Positions 16,370 to 25,246 of a stretch of 64,000 bases of DNA are shown here, piece by piece. The position numbers were made by a program, and so were the translations under genes. The notes beneath the pieces were generated by a model, which saw only the letters and a list, made by a program, of their open reading frames with translations, made no database searches and was not told where the DNA came from. The stretch comes from Oscillospiraceae bacterium (GTDB taxonomy: Bacteria; Bacillota; Clostridia; Saccharofermentanales; Saccharofermentanaceae): contig CADCLV010000001.1 of NCBI GenBank assembly GCA_902802325.1, positions 59,211 to 123,210 of the forward strand, read 5' to 3'. Within the stretch, counting starts at the first letter, position 1; each line of letters starts with the position of its first letter.

Positions 16370-17648
16370 ATATTCTTCCTCCCAAATTCAGATAATCTTC
16401 GAAAAACCCCGGATAGGATTTCTCTACGGCGACCGGATCCAGAATCGATATCTTTTCCTTCGCCCCAATAGCTGCGATCGCCGAGGCCATGACCAGACGG
16501 TGATCTTTGTAGCTGTTTATGGTTCCTCCGGAAAAAACACTGCCGTTTCTGCGGATGCTTTTTCCGCGGATGATCAGTCCGTCATCGGTAATGGTGACAT
16601 CTGCCCCCAATACCTTCAGCATATCCGCAGTGGATGCGATACGGTCCGACTCCTTAAGGCGCAGACGCTCGCCATGTATGATATGTGTCTCGCAGCCTGT
16701 CGCCGCTGCCGCTACCGAGAACACCGGCACCAGATCCGGCACATCCTTGGCATCCATTTCAAATACAGAAAGTGCATTTTTCTCGGAAGATTCTTCTGCC
16801 GAAAGAAGACCGGAAAGAAGATTTTCGATCGCCCGGTCACCCTGGAAAGTCTTTTTCGGAAGGCCCTCCAGCACTACTGCGGCACCCAGATAATTTCCTA
16901 CCAGCCAGAAAGCCGCCTGGGAATAATCACATTCCACATCGTAGGGGATCTTCCGGGAAGGCCTGGAAAGCCCGGCAAGATAATATCCGTTTGCTTCCTG
17001 CGCCACATGCACACCGAATTCTTCCATGACCTGGCAGGTCATGTCCACATACGGACGGGATTCCAGTTCCGTTGTAAGACGAAGACGGGACGGGCCTTCA
17101 AGTGCGGATAACGCCATCAGAAGTCCGGAAATATACTGGGAACTGACATTTCCGGGAAGCTCGTATTCACCGGGAAGGAGCCGGCCACGGATCTCCAAAG
17201 GAAGAGACAGTCCGGTCTGATCGACATAGATCATCTGGGCGCCATTTCCGTCGAACACCTTCTCATATTCCCGTACAGGCCGGTTCGGCAGTCTTCCGCT
17301 TCCGATAAAACGGGTATGGATCCCCAGTACCGCCACAAGCGGAATCAGAAAACGCAGTGTCGACCCGGATTCTTTACAGTCGATGATGACCGGTCCCTCC
17401 TCCTTCGGATCCGCCGAAGAAAGCTTTATAAGCGCTGCTTCAGTTGCCCGGATATCATCGGAAACATTCTCTTTCTGGATCTTCGCAAGGGAAATATCGC
17501 CGCTCAGAAACGCCATGATCAGCGCACGATGGGCCATACTTTTACTCTGCGGGACACGCACGGCACCCGTCAGTTTCCCTGGTTCGATATCCAGTCTTCC
17601 GGCAGAAAACAGTGCCGGAATCTGTACCTTTACTTCTTCTTTTTCCAA
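16350..17648 (-). CDS. aroA: 3-phosphoshikimate 1-carboxyvinyltransferase (EPSP synthase)
   Basis: 432 aa. Transfers enolpyruvyl from PEP to shikimate-3-phosphate. Seen: VPQSKSMAHRALI (phosphate binding), SGSTLRFLIPL, and RLRLKESDRI and YKDHRLVMA in the C-terminal half. The glycine-containing LXGXSGTXXR region that defines glyphosate-sensitive class I is here ESGSTLRFL. Nine nt after the aroB stop. Complete. Confidence 0.96.
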   Translation of the reverse strand: MEKEEVKVQIPALFSAGRLDIEPGKLTGAVRVPQSKSMAHRALIMAFLSGDISLAKIQKENVSDDIRATEAALIKLSSADPKEEGPVIIDCKESGSTLRFLIPLVAVLGIHTRFIGSGRLPNRPVREYEKVFDGNGAQMIYVDQTGLSLPLEIRGRLLPGEYELPGNVSSQYISGLLMALSALEGPSRLRLTTELESRPYVDMTCQVMEEFGVHVAQEANGYYLAGLSRPSRKIPYDVECDYSQAAFWLVGNYLGAAVVLEGLPKKTFQGDRAIENLLSGLLSAEESSEKNALSVFEMDAKDVPDLVPVFSVAAAATGCETHIIHGERLRLKESDRIASTADMLKVLGADVTITDDGLIIRGKSIRRNGSVFSGGTINSYKDHRLVMASAIAAIGAKEKISILDPVAVEKSYPGFFEDYLNLGGRIYGINVG

Positions 17649-17657
17649 AATTACTCC

Positions 17658-18698
17658 TTACAGCAGGTCATGCAGTTCCTGCTCAGACAATGGCCAGGTC
17701 TTGGCGTCGCCGATCTCCTTAATGACGACGTAGTACACCTTGCCATTGAGTTTTTTCTTATCCGAAAGCATGGTCTGGTAAAGATCCTCCACCGGAAGAT
17801 CAGTAGAAGTCGGCAGATGCCACTTCTCCAGCACATTCAGAAGACGTTCCTTAATGCCTTTCGGGGTCTCACCCAGTTTCTCACCAAGTTCCACCGCCTT
17901 GACCATGCCGATGGCCACAGCCTCTCCGTGAGTATAACGGGTATATCCGGATACCTTTTCGATTGCATGTCCCCAGGTATGACCGAAATTCAGGAGCATT
18001 CTCTCTCCGGTATCATATTCATCGTTTTGCACGACGGTCGTCTTGATCTTCACGCAACGGGCCAGCATCCACTCCATATCCGCCTGTCCCTTTTCGATCG
18101 CTTCGAAAAGCATGGCATCGCGGATGCAGCCGTACTTAATGACTTCCGCCATACCTTCTGCCATGCGGGTACGGGACAAAGACTTCAGAAGACCCGGATC
18201 GATCACGACCGCATTCGGCTGGTAGAAAGCGCCTACCAGATTCTTTCCGTATGGCATATCAATACCGGTCTTACCGCCGATACTGGAGTCAACCTGTGCA
18301 AGAAGCGTCGTCGGCACCTGGATCAGGTGACATCCGCGCATATATGTTGCTGCCGCAAATCCGGTCAGATCTCCGACCACACCGCCGCCCAGGGCGATGA
18401 CCAGATCTGAACGGCTCATACCAAACTCATGCATGGCATCGTAGATTGCAAAAAGATTCTTTTCGCATTTACTGGACTCCCCGGCGGGAACCGTAAATGA
18501 AGCGACCTCGAACCCGGAAGCTTTCAGTGACTTTTCCGAAGCATCATAATACAGTCCCTTTACTGTCTCATCAGTAACGATAAACGCCTTTCTGCTTCGG
18601 ACGGTCTTCGCCGCCACTTCACCCAGCTGCGCAAGCGCACCGGTGCGGATCAGGATCGGGTATTTTCCATGATTGGTATTGGCCATAATTTCCGGCAT
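17658..18698 (-). CDS. aroB: 3-dehydroquinate synthase
   Basis: 346 aa. Converts DAHP to 3-dehydroquinate with NAD+ and a divalent metal. Visible: ALGGGVVGDLTGFAAATYMRG (nucleotide binding), QVPTTLLAQVDSSIGGKTG, and metal-binding His/Glu region LNFGHTWGHAIE. Starts 67 nt downstream of the aroE-aroK stop in the same direction; this is the largest gap within the aro operon. Confidence 0.97.
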   Translation of the reverse strand: MPEIMANTNHGKYPILIRTGALAQLGEVAAKTVRSRKAFIVTDETVKGLYYDASEKSLKASGFEVASFTVPAGESSKCEKNLFAIYDAMHEFGMSRSDLVIALGGGVVGDLTGFAAATYMRGCHLIQVPTTLLAQVDSSIGGKTGIDMPYGKNLVGAFYQPNAVVIDPGLLKSLSRTRMAEGMAEVIKYGCIRDAMLFEAIEKGQADMEWMLARCVKIKTTVVQNDEYDTGERMLLNFGHTWGHAIEKVSGYTRYTHGEAVAIGMVKAVELGEKLGETPKGIKERLLNVLEKWHLPTSTDLPVEDLYQTMLSDKKKLNGKVYYVVIKEIGDAKTWPLSEQELHDLL

Positions 18699-18764
18699 AG
18701 TATGTACCTCTCTTCTTCTGTCCGGACGCCGTTTTCCGACGCGCGGACGGTTTCTATTATTGTA

Positions 18765-20108
18765 TCACGGCAGGAGAAGATTCTTCACCCTGTCAAACAC
18801 TACATCCTTTTCCTCAGAAGCAGGAAGAATCACATCAGATCCTGCCTCATAGGAAGCTTTGCGGGAAGAAAGACGATCCTCCATCTGTCTTCTGGCCGCA
18901 TCCTTATCTTCCGCCAGAAGAAGCGGGCGGCTCCTGTCATCTTTTACCCGTTCCCAGATCGTATCCGGATCCACTTCCAGATACATCACCATCGAGTGGC
19001 TTTCCGAAAGGATCTTCCGGTTCTGTTCCTGTGTCAGCACGCCGCCGCCCAGTGAGATCACCGCCGATCCGGGCTGGGAAAGCACCATCTTCAGCACATC
19101 ATGTTCCATGCGCCGGAAAGTCTCCTCTCCGTCCTTTTTAAAGATCTCAGTGATCGGACAGCCTGCGATCTGTACGATCCTTTCGTCCAGATCGATAAAC
19201 GGGATCGAAAGTTCATCCGCCGTCATGCGGCCGATGGTGGTCTTTCCGGCACCCATAAAGCCGGTAAATACCAGTTTCATCGGGCTCTTTTCCCAAAGTT
19301 TTTTCCGAAGATCCGGAAGGATCCCGGAAAGTCTTTCATCATCAAAATGGGCATCCGGCGCCCAGATCTTCTCAGCCGCGATAGCCTGATGCAGAAGCAT
19401 TTTCAGGCCGGATACCGCATGATTTCCCTTGGCGCGCACCTGCATGCAGGACTTTGTCGGGCAGGGATTATACACAGTATCAAAGAAAGTTCCCCCGTCC
19501 TTAAGCACATCCGGATGCGGCGCGGATCCATGCACATTGGGCCACATGCCGCAGGGAGTGCCGTTTAATACTGTGTCAAAACCACTGTCGCCGGTCAATT
19601 CTTTGTCATCGGAGGAGATTGCGCGGACCTTCTCAAAGCCCTTCTCCTTACACTCCTTTACCAGCGCCAGTGCTTTTTCCGGAGAACGGGCCCAGATGGA
19701 AAGATCGCCACCGGCCTTCAAGGTCTCCACCGCCATCATGCGGGCAACTCCGCCGGCGCCGAGAAGAAGGACTTTCCGGTCAAGCGGGATCCCGCAGGAA
19801 AGGAATCCGTCCACATCGGTGTTATAGCCGACCTGGCCGCACACGGTATTTGCCGCGCCGTATTCTTTTACCATCGGCGCCACTTCGGAAAGAAACGGAA
19901 GGATCGCCACCTTATGCGGGATCGTGACATTAAAACCGGTCAGTTCCTTCATCAGGACCGGTGCATATTTCGGAAGTTCTTCCGGAGAAATCTCATAGAG
20001 CTCATAGCGGCCGGAAATGCCACTGGCCTCCATAATACGCTCATGAATATAGGGAGAAAGAGAATGTCCCAAGGGAGAGCCGATGAGGCCTGCTTTAATC
20101 ACACTCAT
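18765..20108 (-). CDS. aroE/aroK: Bifunctional shikimate dehydrogenase - shikimate kinase
   Basis: 447 aa fusion. Residues 1 to about 270 are AroE: substrate loop LIGSPLGHSLSP, NVTIPHK with the catalytic Lys, the NADP motif LLGAGGVARM and GLKMLLHQA near the end. From about 275 a shikimate kinase begins (KLVFTGFMGAGKTT Walker A; IDLDERI; GGGVLTQEQN), reaching the stop. Thus two successive steps are in one chain. Start overlaps tyrA by 14 nt. An internal Met at the AroK boundary could allow separate expression, but no Shine-Dalgarno was evident there. Confidence 0.95.
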   Translation of the reverse strand: MSVIKAGLIGSPLGHSLSPYIHERIMEASGISGRYELYEISPEELPKYAPVLMKELTGFNVTIPHKVAILPFLSEVAPMVKEYGAANTVCGQVGYNTDVDGFLSCGIPLDRKVLLLGAGGVARMMAVETLKAGGDLSIWARSPEKALALVKECKEKGFEKVRAISSDDKELTGDSGFDTVLNGTPCGMWPNVHGSAPHPDVLKDGGTFFDTVYNPCPTKSCMQVRAKGNHAVSGLKMLLHQAIAAEKIWAPDAHFDDERLSGILPDLRKKLWEKSPMKLVFTGFMGAGKTTIGRMTADELSIPFIDLDERIVQIAGCPITEIFKKDGEETFRRMEHDVLKMVLSQPGSAVISLGGGVLTQEQNRKILSESHSMVMYLEVDPDTIWERVKDDRSRPLLLAEDKDAARRQMEDRLSSRKASYEAGSDVILPASEEKDVVFDRVKNLLLP

Positions 20109-21189
20109 AGCCGGCCTCCTTTAAAAGAGCATACGCTTCCACCGCTTCTTTTGTGGTACCCAGAAGCAGGCTCACCTGGCCGCCTTCGTAAGTACGGAAG
20201 TTTCGGATATTGATGTTTCGGATATTGATATTTCCTTTACCCAGGATCGATGTGATCCGGGCAAGTTCACCCGGCTTATCGTCCACATATACATGCAGAA
20301 GCGCCGATGCCTCCAGGGCACCTCTGAGGTTGTCATCCAGATGGTCACGGTAGTAGGAACCCTGGGCAAAAAGACTTCGCACCTCCTGGGTGTGGTCTTC
20401 GGCCAGTTCCTCTCTCCAGCGGGAAAGAAGGGCAATATATTCATCCATAATAGGTACAAGCGCTTCTTTGGAATTCTTCGTGATCCCGGCCCACAGATCC
20501 GGATCGGAAGAAGCGATACGGGTAATATCCCGGAAACCGCCTGCCGCCATACGGCTTAACGCGCCGTCATCCTTCTGGGCAAGAAGCAGTGAGAGACTGC
20601 TGGCCACCACATGAGGAAGGTGGGATACTGCCGCCACACGCTTATCGTGAAGCTCCGCCGACATAAACATCGGGATCGCCCCGATCATACGGATCAGGTT
20701 TTCCATATCCTTCAAAGTCTTTACGCGGATAGTGGAATCTTCCTTAAGGCACAACACATACAGTGCGTTTTCAAAAAGAGAACCGCGGCTGCAGGAATAG
20801 CCGTGGCGCTCCGAACCGGCCATCGGGTGACCACCGATAAAATTCGGAAGATCGACTGCCTCCATTACCGGTCCCTTGACCGAGCCCACATCCGTAATAA
20901 TGCCGATATCCATCGCGCCGAGCTTCGGCGCCATTTCCTTAATGGCATCCACAGGCGCGCAAAGGATGACCAGATCGCTCCCTTTGAGGATCGAAAGGTC
21001 ATCCTTGGAAAATGCACTGATCACGCCTTCTCTGGTTGCCAGCTCGCCGGCTTTTTCATCAGGGTCAACGGCCACGATCGTTTCGACCGGAGTCCGCTCA
21101 TGGATCGCCTTTGCCAGAGATCCGCCGATCAGTCCCAGACCGACGATTCCGACTTTGTGGATACCCAGGGAAGCTGTATCTTGTGTCAT
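20095..21189 (-). CDS. tyrA: Prephenate dehydrogenase with ACT domain
   Basis: 364 aa. Oxidatively decarboxylates prephenate to 4-hydroxyphenylpyruvate with NAD(P)+. N-terminal Rossmann motif GLGLIGGSLAKA, GGHPMAGSERHGY, SHLPHVVASSL, and a C-terminal ACT domain (VYVDDKPGELARI) expected to give tyrosine feedback control. First gene of the shikimate operon; ATG at 21189 chosen over the GTG one codon earlier because the GAGAGG spacing is better. A TATAAT hexamer lies about 40 nt upstream, though without a convincing -35. Confidence 0.93.
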   Translation of the reverse strand: MTQDTASLGIHKVGIVGLGLIGGSLAKAIHERTPVETIVAVDPDEKAGELATREGVISAFSKDDLSILKGSDLVILCAPVDAIKEMAPKLGAMDIGIITDVGSVKGPVMEAVDLPNFIGGHPMAGSERHGYSCSRGSLFENALYVLCLKEDSTIRVKTLKDMENLIRMIGAIPMFMSAELHDKRVAAVSHLPHVVASSLSLLLAQKDDGALSRMAAGGFRDITRIASSDPDLWAGITKNSKEALVPIMDEYIALLSRWREELAEDHTQEVRSLFAQGSYYRDHLDDNLRGALEASALLHVYVDDKPGELARITSILGKGNINIRNINIRNFRTYEGGQVSLLLGTTKEAVEAYALLKEAGYECD

Positions 21190-21272
21190 CACTTTTTACC
21201 TCTCTTTTCCGAGTAGGTTTATTATAGCACGAAGGCGCCTTCCCGCATATCTTTCCGAGCTTTGCTTTCCAA

Positions 21273-21944
21273 TCATCCTCGGCTTTCAAAATCCGCATCG
21301 ATCTCTTCTCTCCATGCCGCGTCCATCTTTCCTTTTCTTCTTACGCTTCCGATAGCCCGGCTGAGGCAGGCATAGTTCAGCGCCGTGCCTTTTGCATCGC
21401 TATGGTAATTCACTGCGCATTCCTCGTTAATGCCGAAACCTCTTGCCGTCTCCACCGCATCGATATTCGCGCCGAGGAACAGAAACTCCCATCCGTCTTC
21501 TTTCTTCTTCTCGATCATTTTCTTGACCTTTCCGGACGAATATTCCCGGCTGCTGTTTTCCATTCCGTCTGTGGTGATCACAAAGATCGTGTGAGACGGG
21601 ACATCCTCTTTTCTCACATACTTATGGATGCTGCTGATGTGCGATACTGTCGAGCCGATGGCATCCAGAAGAGCGGTGCTGCCACGGACAAAATATTCTT
21701 TATCCGTCATGTCGGAGATCTCGGAAAGCGGGATCCGGTCATGAAGTGTTTCCACCTTCGAATCGAAAAGCACTGTGGTGACGTAGCATTCACCCTCTTC
21801 TTTCTTCTGCTTCTGGATCATGGAATTGAATCCTCCGATGGTATCGCTTTCCAGTCCGCCCATGGAGCCGCTTCTATCGAGAATAAATACGATCTCGGTG
21901 ATGTTGTTTCTCAGTTCTTTCTTTTCGGTATTCTTCTTTGTCAT
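21273..21944 (-). CDS. VWA-domain protein
   Basis: 223 aa, one von Willebrand factor A domain. A complete MIDAS is seen: D23-R-S25-G-S27 in LDRSGSMGG, Thr in GSTALLDAIG, and Asp in ITTDGMEN. Such soluble VWA proteins bind partner proteins through a divalent metal; several relatives occur with tellurium-resistance or stress genes, but none is present here. 84 nt upstream of tyrA on the same strand; a shared transcript is possible. Preceded by GGAGG. Confidence 0.85.
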   Translation of the reverse strand: MTKKNTEKKELRNNITEIVFILDRSGSMGGLESDTIGGFNSMIQKQKKEEGECYVTTVLFDSKVETLHDRIPLSEISDMTDKEYFVRGSTALLDAIGSTVSHISSIHKYVRKEDVPSHTIFVITTDGMENSSREYSSGKVKKMIEKKKEDGWEFLFLGANIDAVETARGFGINEECAVNYHSDAKGTALNYACLSRAIGSVRRKGKMDAAWREEIDADFESRG

Positions 21945-22068
21945 GTTCTTTTCCTCCTTTTGGGGAACCGGATATCTTTGTTTTCCGGTTTGGCCTTTCG
22001 GCCGTGTTTCTTTCTTATGAGTCCATTAAACAGGAAAAGCCTTTCGAAAAGGTCGCCTCACAGGCGAC

Positions 22069-22104
22069 AAAAAAAGACCCGCCTTCTTTCGAAGACGGGT
22101 CTTT
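22069..22104 (-). terminator. Intrinsic terminator of pgk-tpi
   Basis: On the minus strand AAAGACCCG / CGGGTCTTT with an inner CTTC/GAAG pair, followed by seven T. A second small hairpin GTCGCC-TCACA-GGCGAC lies at 22053-22069. Confidence 0.93.
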
Positions 22105-22136
22105 GGAAATCATGTAATTCTACGCTTCTTATAAGA

Positions 22137-24089
22137 TTACTTAGCCGCGTTGCAGATTACGGAGAAGTCCTGAGCCTTCAGGGAAGCACCACCGACGAGA
22201 CCGCCGTTGATGTCAGCCTGAGCAAAGAGGCCGGCAGCATTACCGGCGTTGCAGGAACCGCCATACTGGATGGTGATCGCCTCAGCGCACTTCTCGCAGT
22301 AGAGTTCAGCGATGACGCCACGGATGAACTTGCAAACTTCTTCAGCCTGCTCATCTGTTGCTGTCTTGCCTGTTCCGATAGCCCAGATCGGCTCATAAGC
22401 GATAGTGATCTGGCAGAGCTTAGAAGCCGGAATATCCTTGAAAGCGCCAACGATCTGACCCTTGATCCAGTCAAATGTCTCGCCTGCTTCACGCTGAGCC
22501 AGGGACTCACCGCAGCAGATGATCGGCTTCACGCCGTACTTCAGAAGAGCCAGAGCCTTCTTGTTAACTGTCTCGTCTGTCTCAGCGTTGTACTCACGAC
22601 GCTCGGAGTGACCGATGATGCAGTAGGTAACGCCCATCTTAGCCAGCCACAGCGGGGAGATCTCGCCTGTGAAAGCGCCCTTCTCTTCGAAGTGGCAGTT
22701 CTGAGCAGCGATCTTGATGTTGGTGTAAGCTGTAGCCTCAACAGCAGCAGCCAGAGCTGTAGCCGGAACACCGAGAGCGATCTTCGCTGTAGCGTCCTTA
22801 ACGAGCGGCTTCAGTTCTTCGATAAGCTTAACAGCATCCGCCGGGATACCGCAGTTCATCTTCCAGTTACCGGCAGCAAATGTTCTGCCGATCTCCTTAT
22901 CCTGGAGGCAATCAATACCCGGGAGAACCTTACCTTCGATGAACTCGAGAGAAGCACCACCACCTGTGGAGATGTGGGTTACCTTATCAGCGAAGCCGAG
23001 CTTCTCGATAGCAGCTGCAGAGTCACCACCACCGATGATGGAGATAGCATCGGACTCAGCGATAGCCTGAGCAAGAGCCTTAGTACCAACAGCAAACTTT
23101 TCGAACTCGAATACGCCGGCAGGACCATTCCAGATAACGGTCTTGGCGTTCTTGATCTCGTTGGAGAACTTCTCGATGGTCTTCGGGCCGATGTCGAGGC
23201 CTTCCCATCCATCCGGGATCTCCATGGTCGGAACGACCTTGGAATTTGCATCTGCAGCAAATGCATCAGCAACAACTGTATCTTCCGGCAGCAGGAGCTT
23301 TACGCCCTTCTCCTCAGCCTTAGCCAGGAGTTCTTTTGCCAGATCTACCTTATCTGCTTCGAACAGGGAGTTACCGATCGTACCGCCCTGAGCAGCGATG
23401 AAGGTGTAAGCCATACCACCACCGATGATGATGGTGTCAGCCTTATCCATCAGGTTTGTGATAACGCCGATCTTATCGGAAACTTTCGCACCACCGAGGA
23501 TCGCAACGAACGGACGTGCCGGATTTGCCAGGGCACCACCGATGAACTTGATCTCCTTCTCGATGAGGTAACCGGAAGCAGACGGCAGGAAGTTCGCAAG
23601 ACCTGCAGTAGAAGCGTGAGCACGGTGAGCTGTACCGAAAGCATCGTTAACATACAGATCAGCCATGGAAGCCAGTTCAGCAGCGAACTTCGGATCATTC
23701 TTTGTCTCTTCCTTATGGAAACGGACGTTCTCCAGCATCAGGATCTCGCCTTCCTTAAGAGCAGCAGCCTTTGCCTTTGCATCTTCACCGATAACATCGG
23801 CGGCCAGAGTAACCGGCTTACCGATCAGTTCAGCCAGACGGTCAGCAGCAGGCTTCATGGAGAATGCCGGCTCCGGTCCGTTCTTCGGACGACCCAGGTG
23901 GGAAACCAGGATCACCTTCGCGTTATTATCTACGAGATACTTGATCGTCGGGAGAGCTCCCTTGATTCTCTTATCGTCTGTAATTTCACCTGTCTTCTTA
24001 TCGAGCGGTACGTTAAAGTCCACACGAACGATGACTCTTTTGCCGGAAACATTTAAGTCTTCGACACTCTTCTTTGCAACCATTGCCAT
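22137..24089 (-). CDS. pgk/tpiA: Phosphoglycerate kinase - triosephosphate isomerase fusion
   Basis: 650 aa in one uninterrupted frame. Residues 1 to about 395 are PGK ([19 protein letters not shown], nucleotide motif [10 protein letters not shown]). Then, after a linker of about five residues (DKEIG), TIM starts at [11 protein letters not shown] with the catalytic Lys, then IIGHSERR (His), [12 protein letters not shown] (Glu) and GGLVGGASL (phosphate). Links two adjacent glycolytic enzymes. Start chosen at the ATG (24089) 10 nt after AAGGAG. Antisense strand of this gene is nearly free of stops, a sign of strong codon bias and high expression. Confidence 0.96.
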   Translation of the reverse strand: MAMVAKKSVEDLNVSGKRVIVRVDFNVPLDKKTGEITDDKRIKGALPTIKYLVDNNAKVILVSHLGRPKNGPEPAFSMKPAADRLAELIGKPVTLAADVIGEDAKAKAAALKEGEILMLENVRFHKEETKNDPKFAAELASMADLYVNDAFGTAHRAHASTAGLANFLPSASGYLIEKEIKFIGGALANPARPFVAILGGAKVSDKIGVITNLMDKADTIIIGGGMAYTFIAAQGGTIGNSLFEADKVDLAKELLAKAEEKGVKLLLPEDTVVADAFAADANSKVVPTMEIPDGWEGLDIGPKTIEKFSNEIKNAKTVIWNGPAGVFEFEKFAVGTKALAQAIAESDAISIIGGGDSAAAIEKLGFADKVTHISTGGGASLEFIEGKVLPGIDCLQDKEIGRTFAAGNWKMNCGIPADAVKLIEELKPLVKDATAKIALGVPATALAAAVEATAYTNIKIAAQNCHFEEKGAFTGEISPLWLAKMGVTYCIIGHSERREYNAETDETVNKKALALLKYGVKPIICCGESLAQREAGETFDWIKGQIVGAFKDIPASKLCQITIAYEPIWAIGTGKTATDEQAEEVCKFIRGVIAELYCEKCAEAITIQYGGSCNAGNAAGLFAQADINGGLVGGASLKAQDFSVICNAAK

Positions 24090-24136
24090 AATGTTCACAC
24101 TCCTTGGAAAAAATTACTTGTTGGCCAAGCCCTATT

Positions 24137-24165
24137 ATTATACTTCCATTTCCCCTTGGATTCAA
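24137..24165 (-). promoter_or_regulatory. Predicted sigma-A promoter of pgk-tpi
   Basis: On the minus strand TTGAAT (24165-24160), 17-nt spacer, perfect TATAAT (24142-24137), about 50 nt before the start codon. Confidence 0.75.
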
Positions 24166-24232
24166 TTTAAGATTCAATCTCTTGCCAAGCGCACTTATTC
24201 GCGATACATTTTTCCTCGGAGGATAGTATTTC

Positions 24233-25246
24233 ATGGAAAAAGAGAACCAGTGCATCTTCATACCGGATTACATGACCGGCTTTCAATGCATCGCCGGAGA
24301 TTGCCGCCACAGCTGCTGCATCGGCTGGGAAATCGACATCGACGAAGATTCCCTTGCCCGCTACAAAAGCACTGAAGGTCCTTTTTCCGATCTTTTTTCA
24401 CGCTATATTTCCGAGTCGGAAGATGGTTCTTCCTGCTTTCTTTTGCAGGGGGAAGAAGAGCGCTGTCCTTTTCTTAACGACAGAAACCTCTGCGACCTGA
24501 TACTGAATCTGGGGGAGGATTCCCTCTGTCAGATCTGCCGTGATCACCCCCGTTTCCGAAACGAGATCGGTTCCCGGACCGAGATGGGGCTGGGTCTTTG
24601 CTGTGAAGAAGCCGCTCGGATCATTCTTTTTTCCGATCACCCTTTCCTTTTCGGGAAAGGGAAAGAGGGCGACATAAAAGAAAACTGGACCGAAGATCCG
24701 GATCCGCTTTCCGGGCTCTCCGATGAGGATGACCCCTATTTCCGGGATCTTCTCCTTTTCCGGAATGATCTTTTTTCGATAGTAAATGCACCGGAGCTTT
24801 CTTTTTCTTCCCGTCTTGAAAAGATCTGCGGGGAATGCCACGCATCTTTTCCTTCTTCGGACCTTCGCGACTGGGGCAATTTTCTTTGGGAGCTGGAACG
24901 GCTGGATCCTTCCTGGGATAGGGAGCTTTCCCGTCTTCAAAATGCACCTGAATTTTCTTTTTCAGACGAGATTTTTTCGACCGCGGTCCCTTCCCGTTTA
25001 CTTTCCTATTTTCTTTTCCGGCATGTTCCGGGCGCCCGGGACGACGGTCTTCTTATGGAGCGGGTCATGTTTGGTGTCATCAGCACAATGCTCCTTTGCG
25101 CACTGTTCTCGATCCACCGGAAAGAGGACGGCGATTTATCTTCGGAAACACAGGTCGAACTTGCCCGTCTGTTTTCTTCCGAGATCGAATATTCAGACGA
25201 GAATATCCCGCTGATACTGGATCGGATCCACGATCTTTATTTCTGA
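24233..25246 (+). CDS. FliB-like Cys-rich protein (flagellin lysine-N-methylase family)
   Basis: 337 aa. The N-terminal part matches the FliB/YkgJ-type cysteine cluster: FQCIAGDCRHSCCIGWEI, then CPFLNDRNLCDL, LCQICRDHPRFR and GLCCEEAARI; these Cys probably hold a metal or Fe-S centre. FliB methylates flagellin lysines in Salmonella, but no flagellar gene is present in this window, and most clostridial homologues have no proven substrate. Strong CGGAGG site. The last 10 nt overlap the convergent acyltransferase gene. Confidence 0.8.
   Translation: MEKENQCIFIPDYMTGFQCIAGDCRHSCCIGWEIDIDEDSLARYKSTEGPFSDLFSRYISESEDGSSCFLLQGEEERCPFLNDRNLCDLILNLGEDSLCQICRDHPRFRNEIGSRTEMGLGLCCEEAARIILFSDHPFLFGKGKEGDIKENWTEDPDPLSGLSDEDDPYFRDLLLFRNDLFSIVNAPELSFSSRLEKICGECHASFPSSDLRDWGNFLWELERLDPSWDRELSRLQNAPEFSFSDEIFSTAVPSRLLSYFLFRHVPGARDDGLLMERVMFGVISTMLLCALFSIHRKEDGDLSSETQVELARLFSSEIEYSDENIPLILDRIHDLYF

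Noticed and set aside
21402..24056. 884-codon open frame on the plus strand
   Set aside because: It is antisense to the VWA and pgk-tpi genes. The strong codon bias of pgk-tpi avoids the triplets that would give stops on the other strand; the translation has no domain-like composition and no ribosome site.
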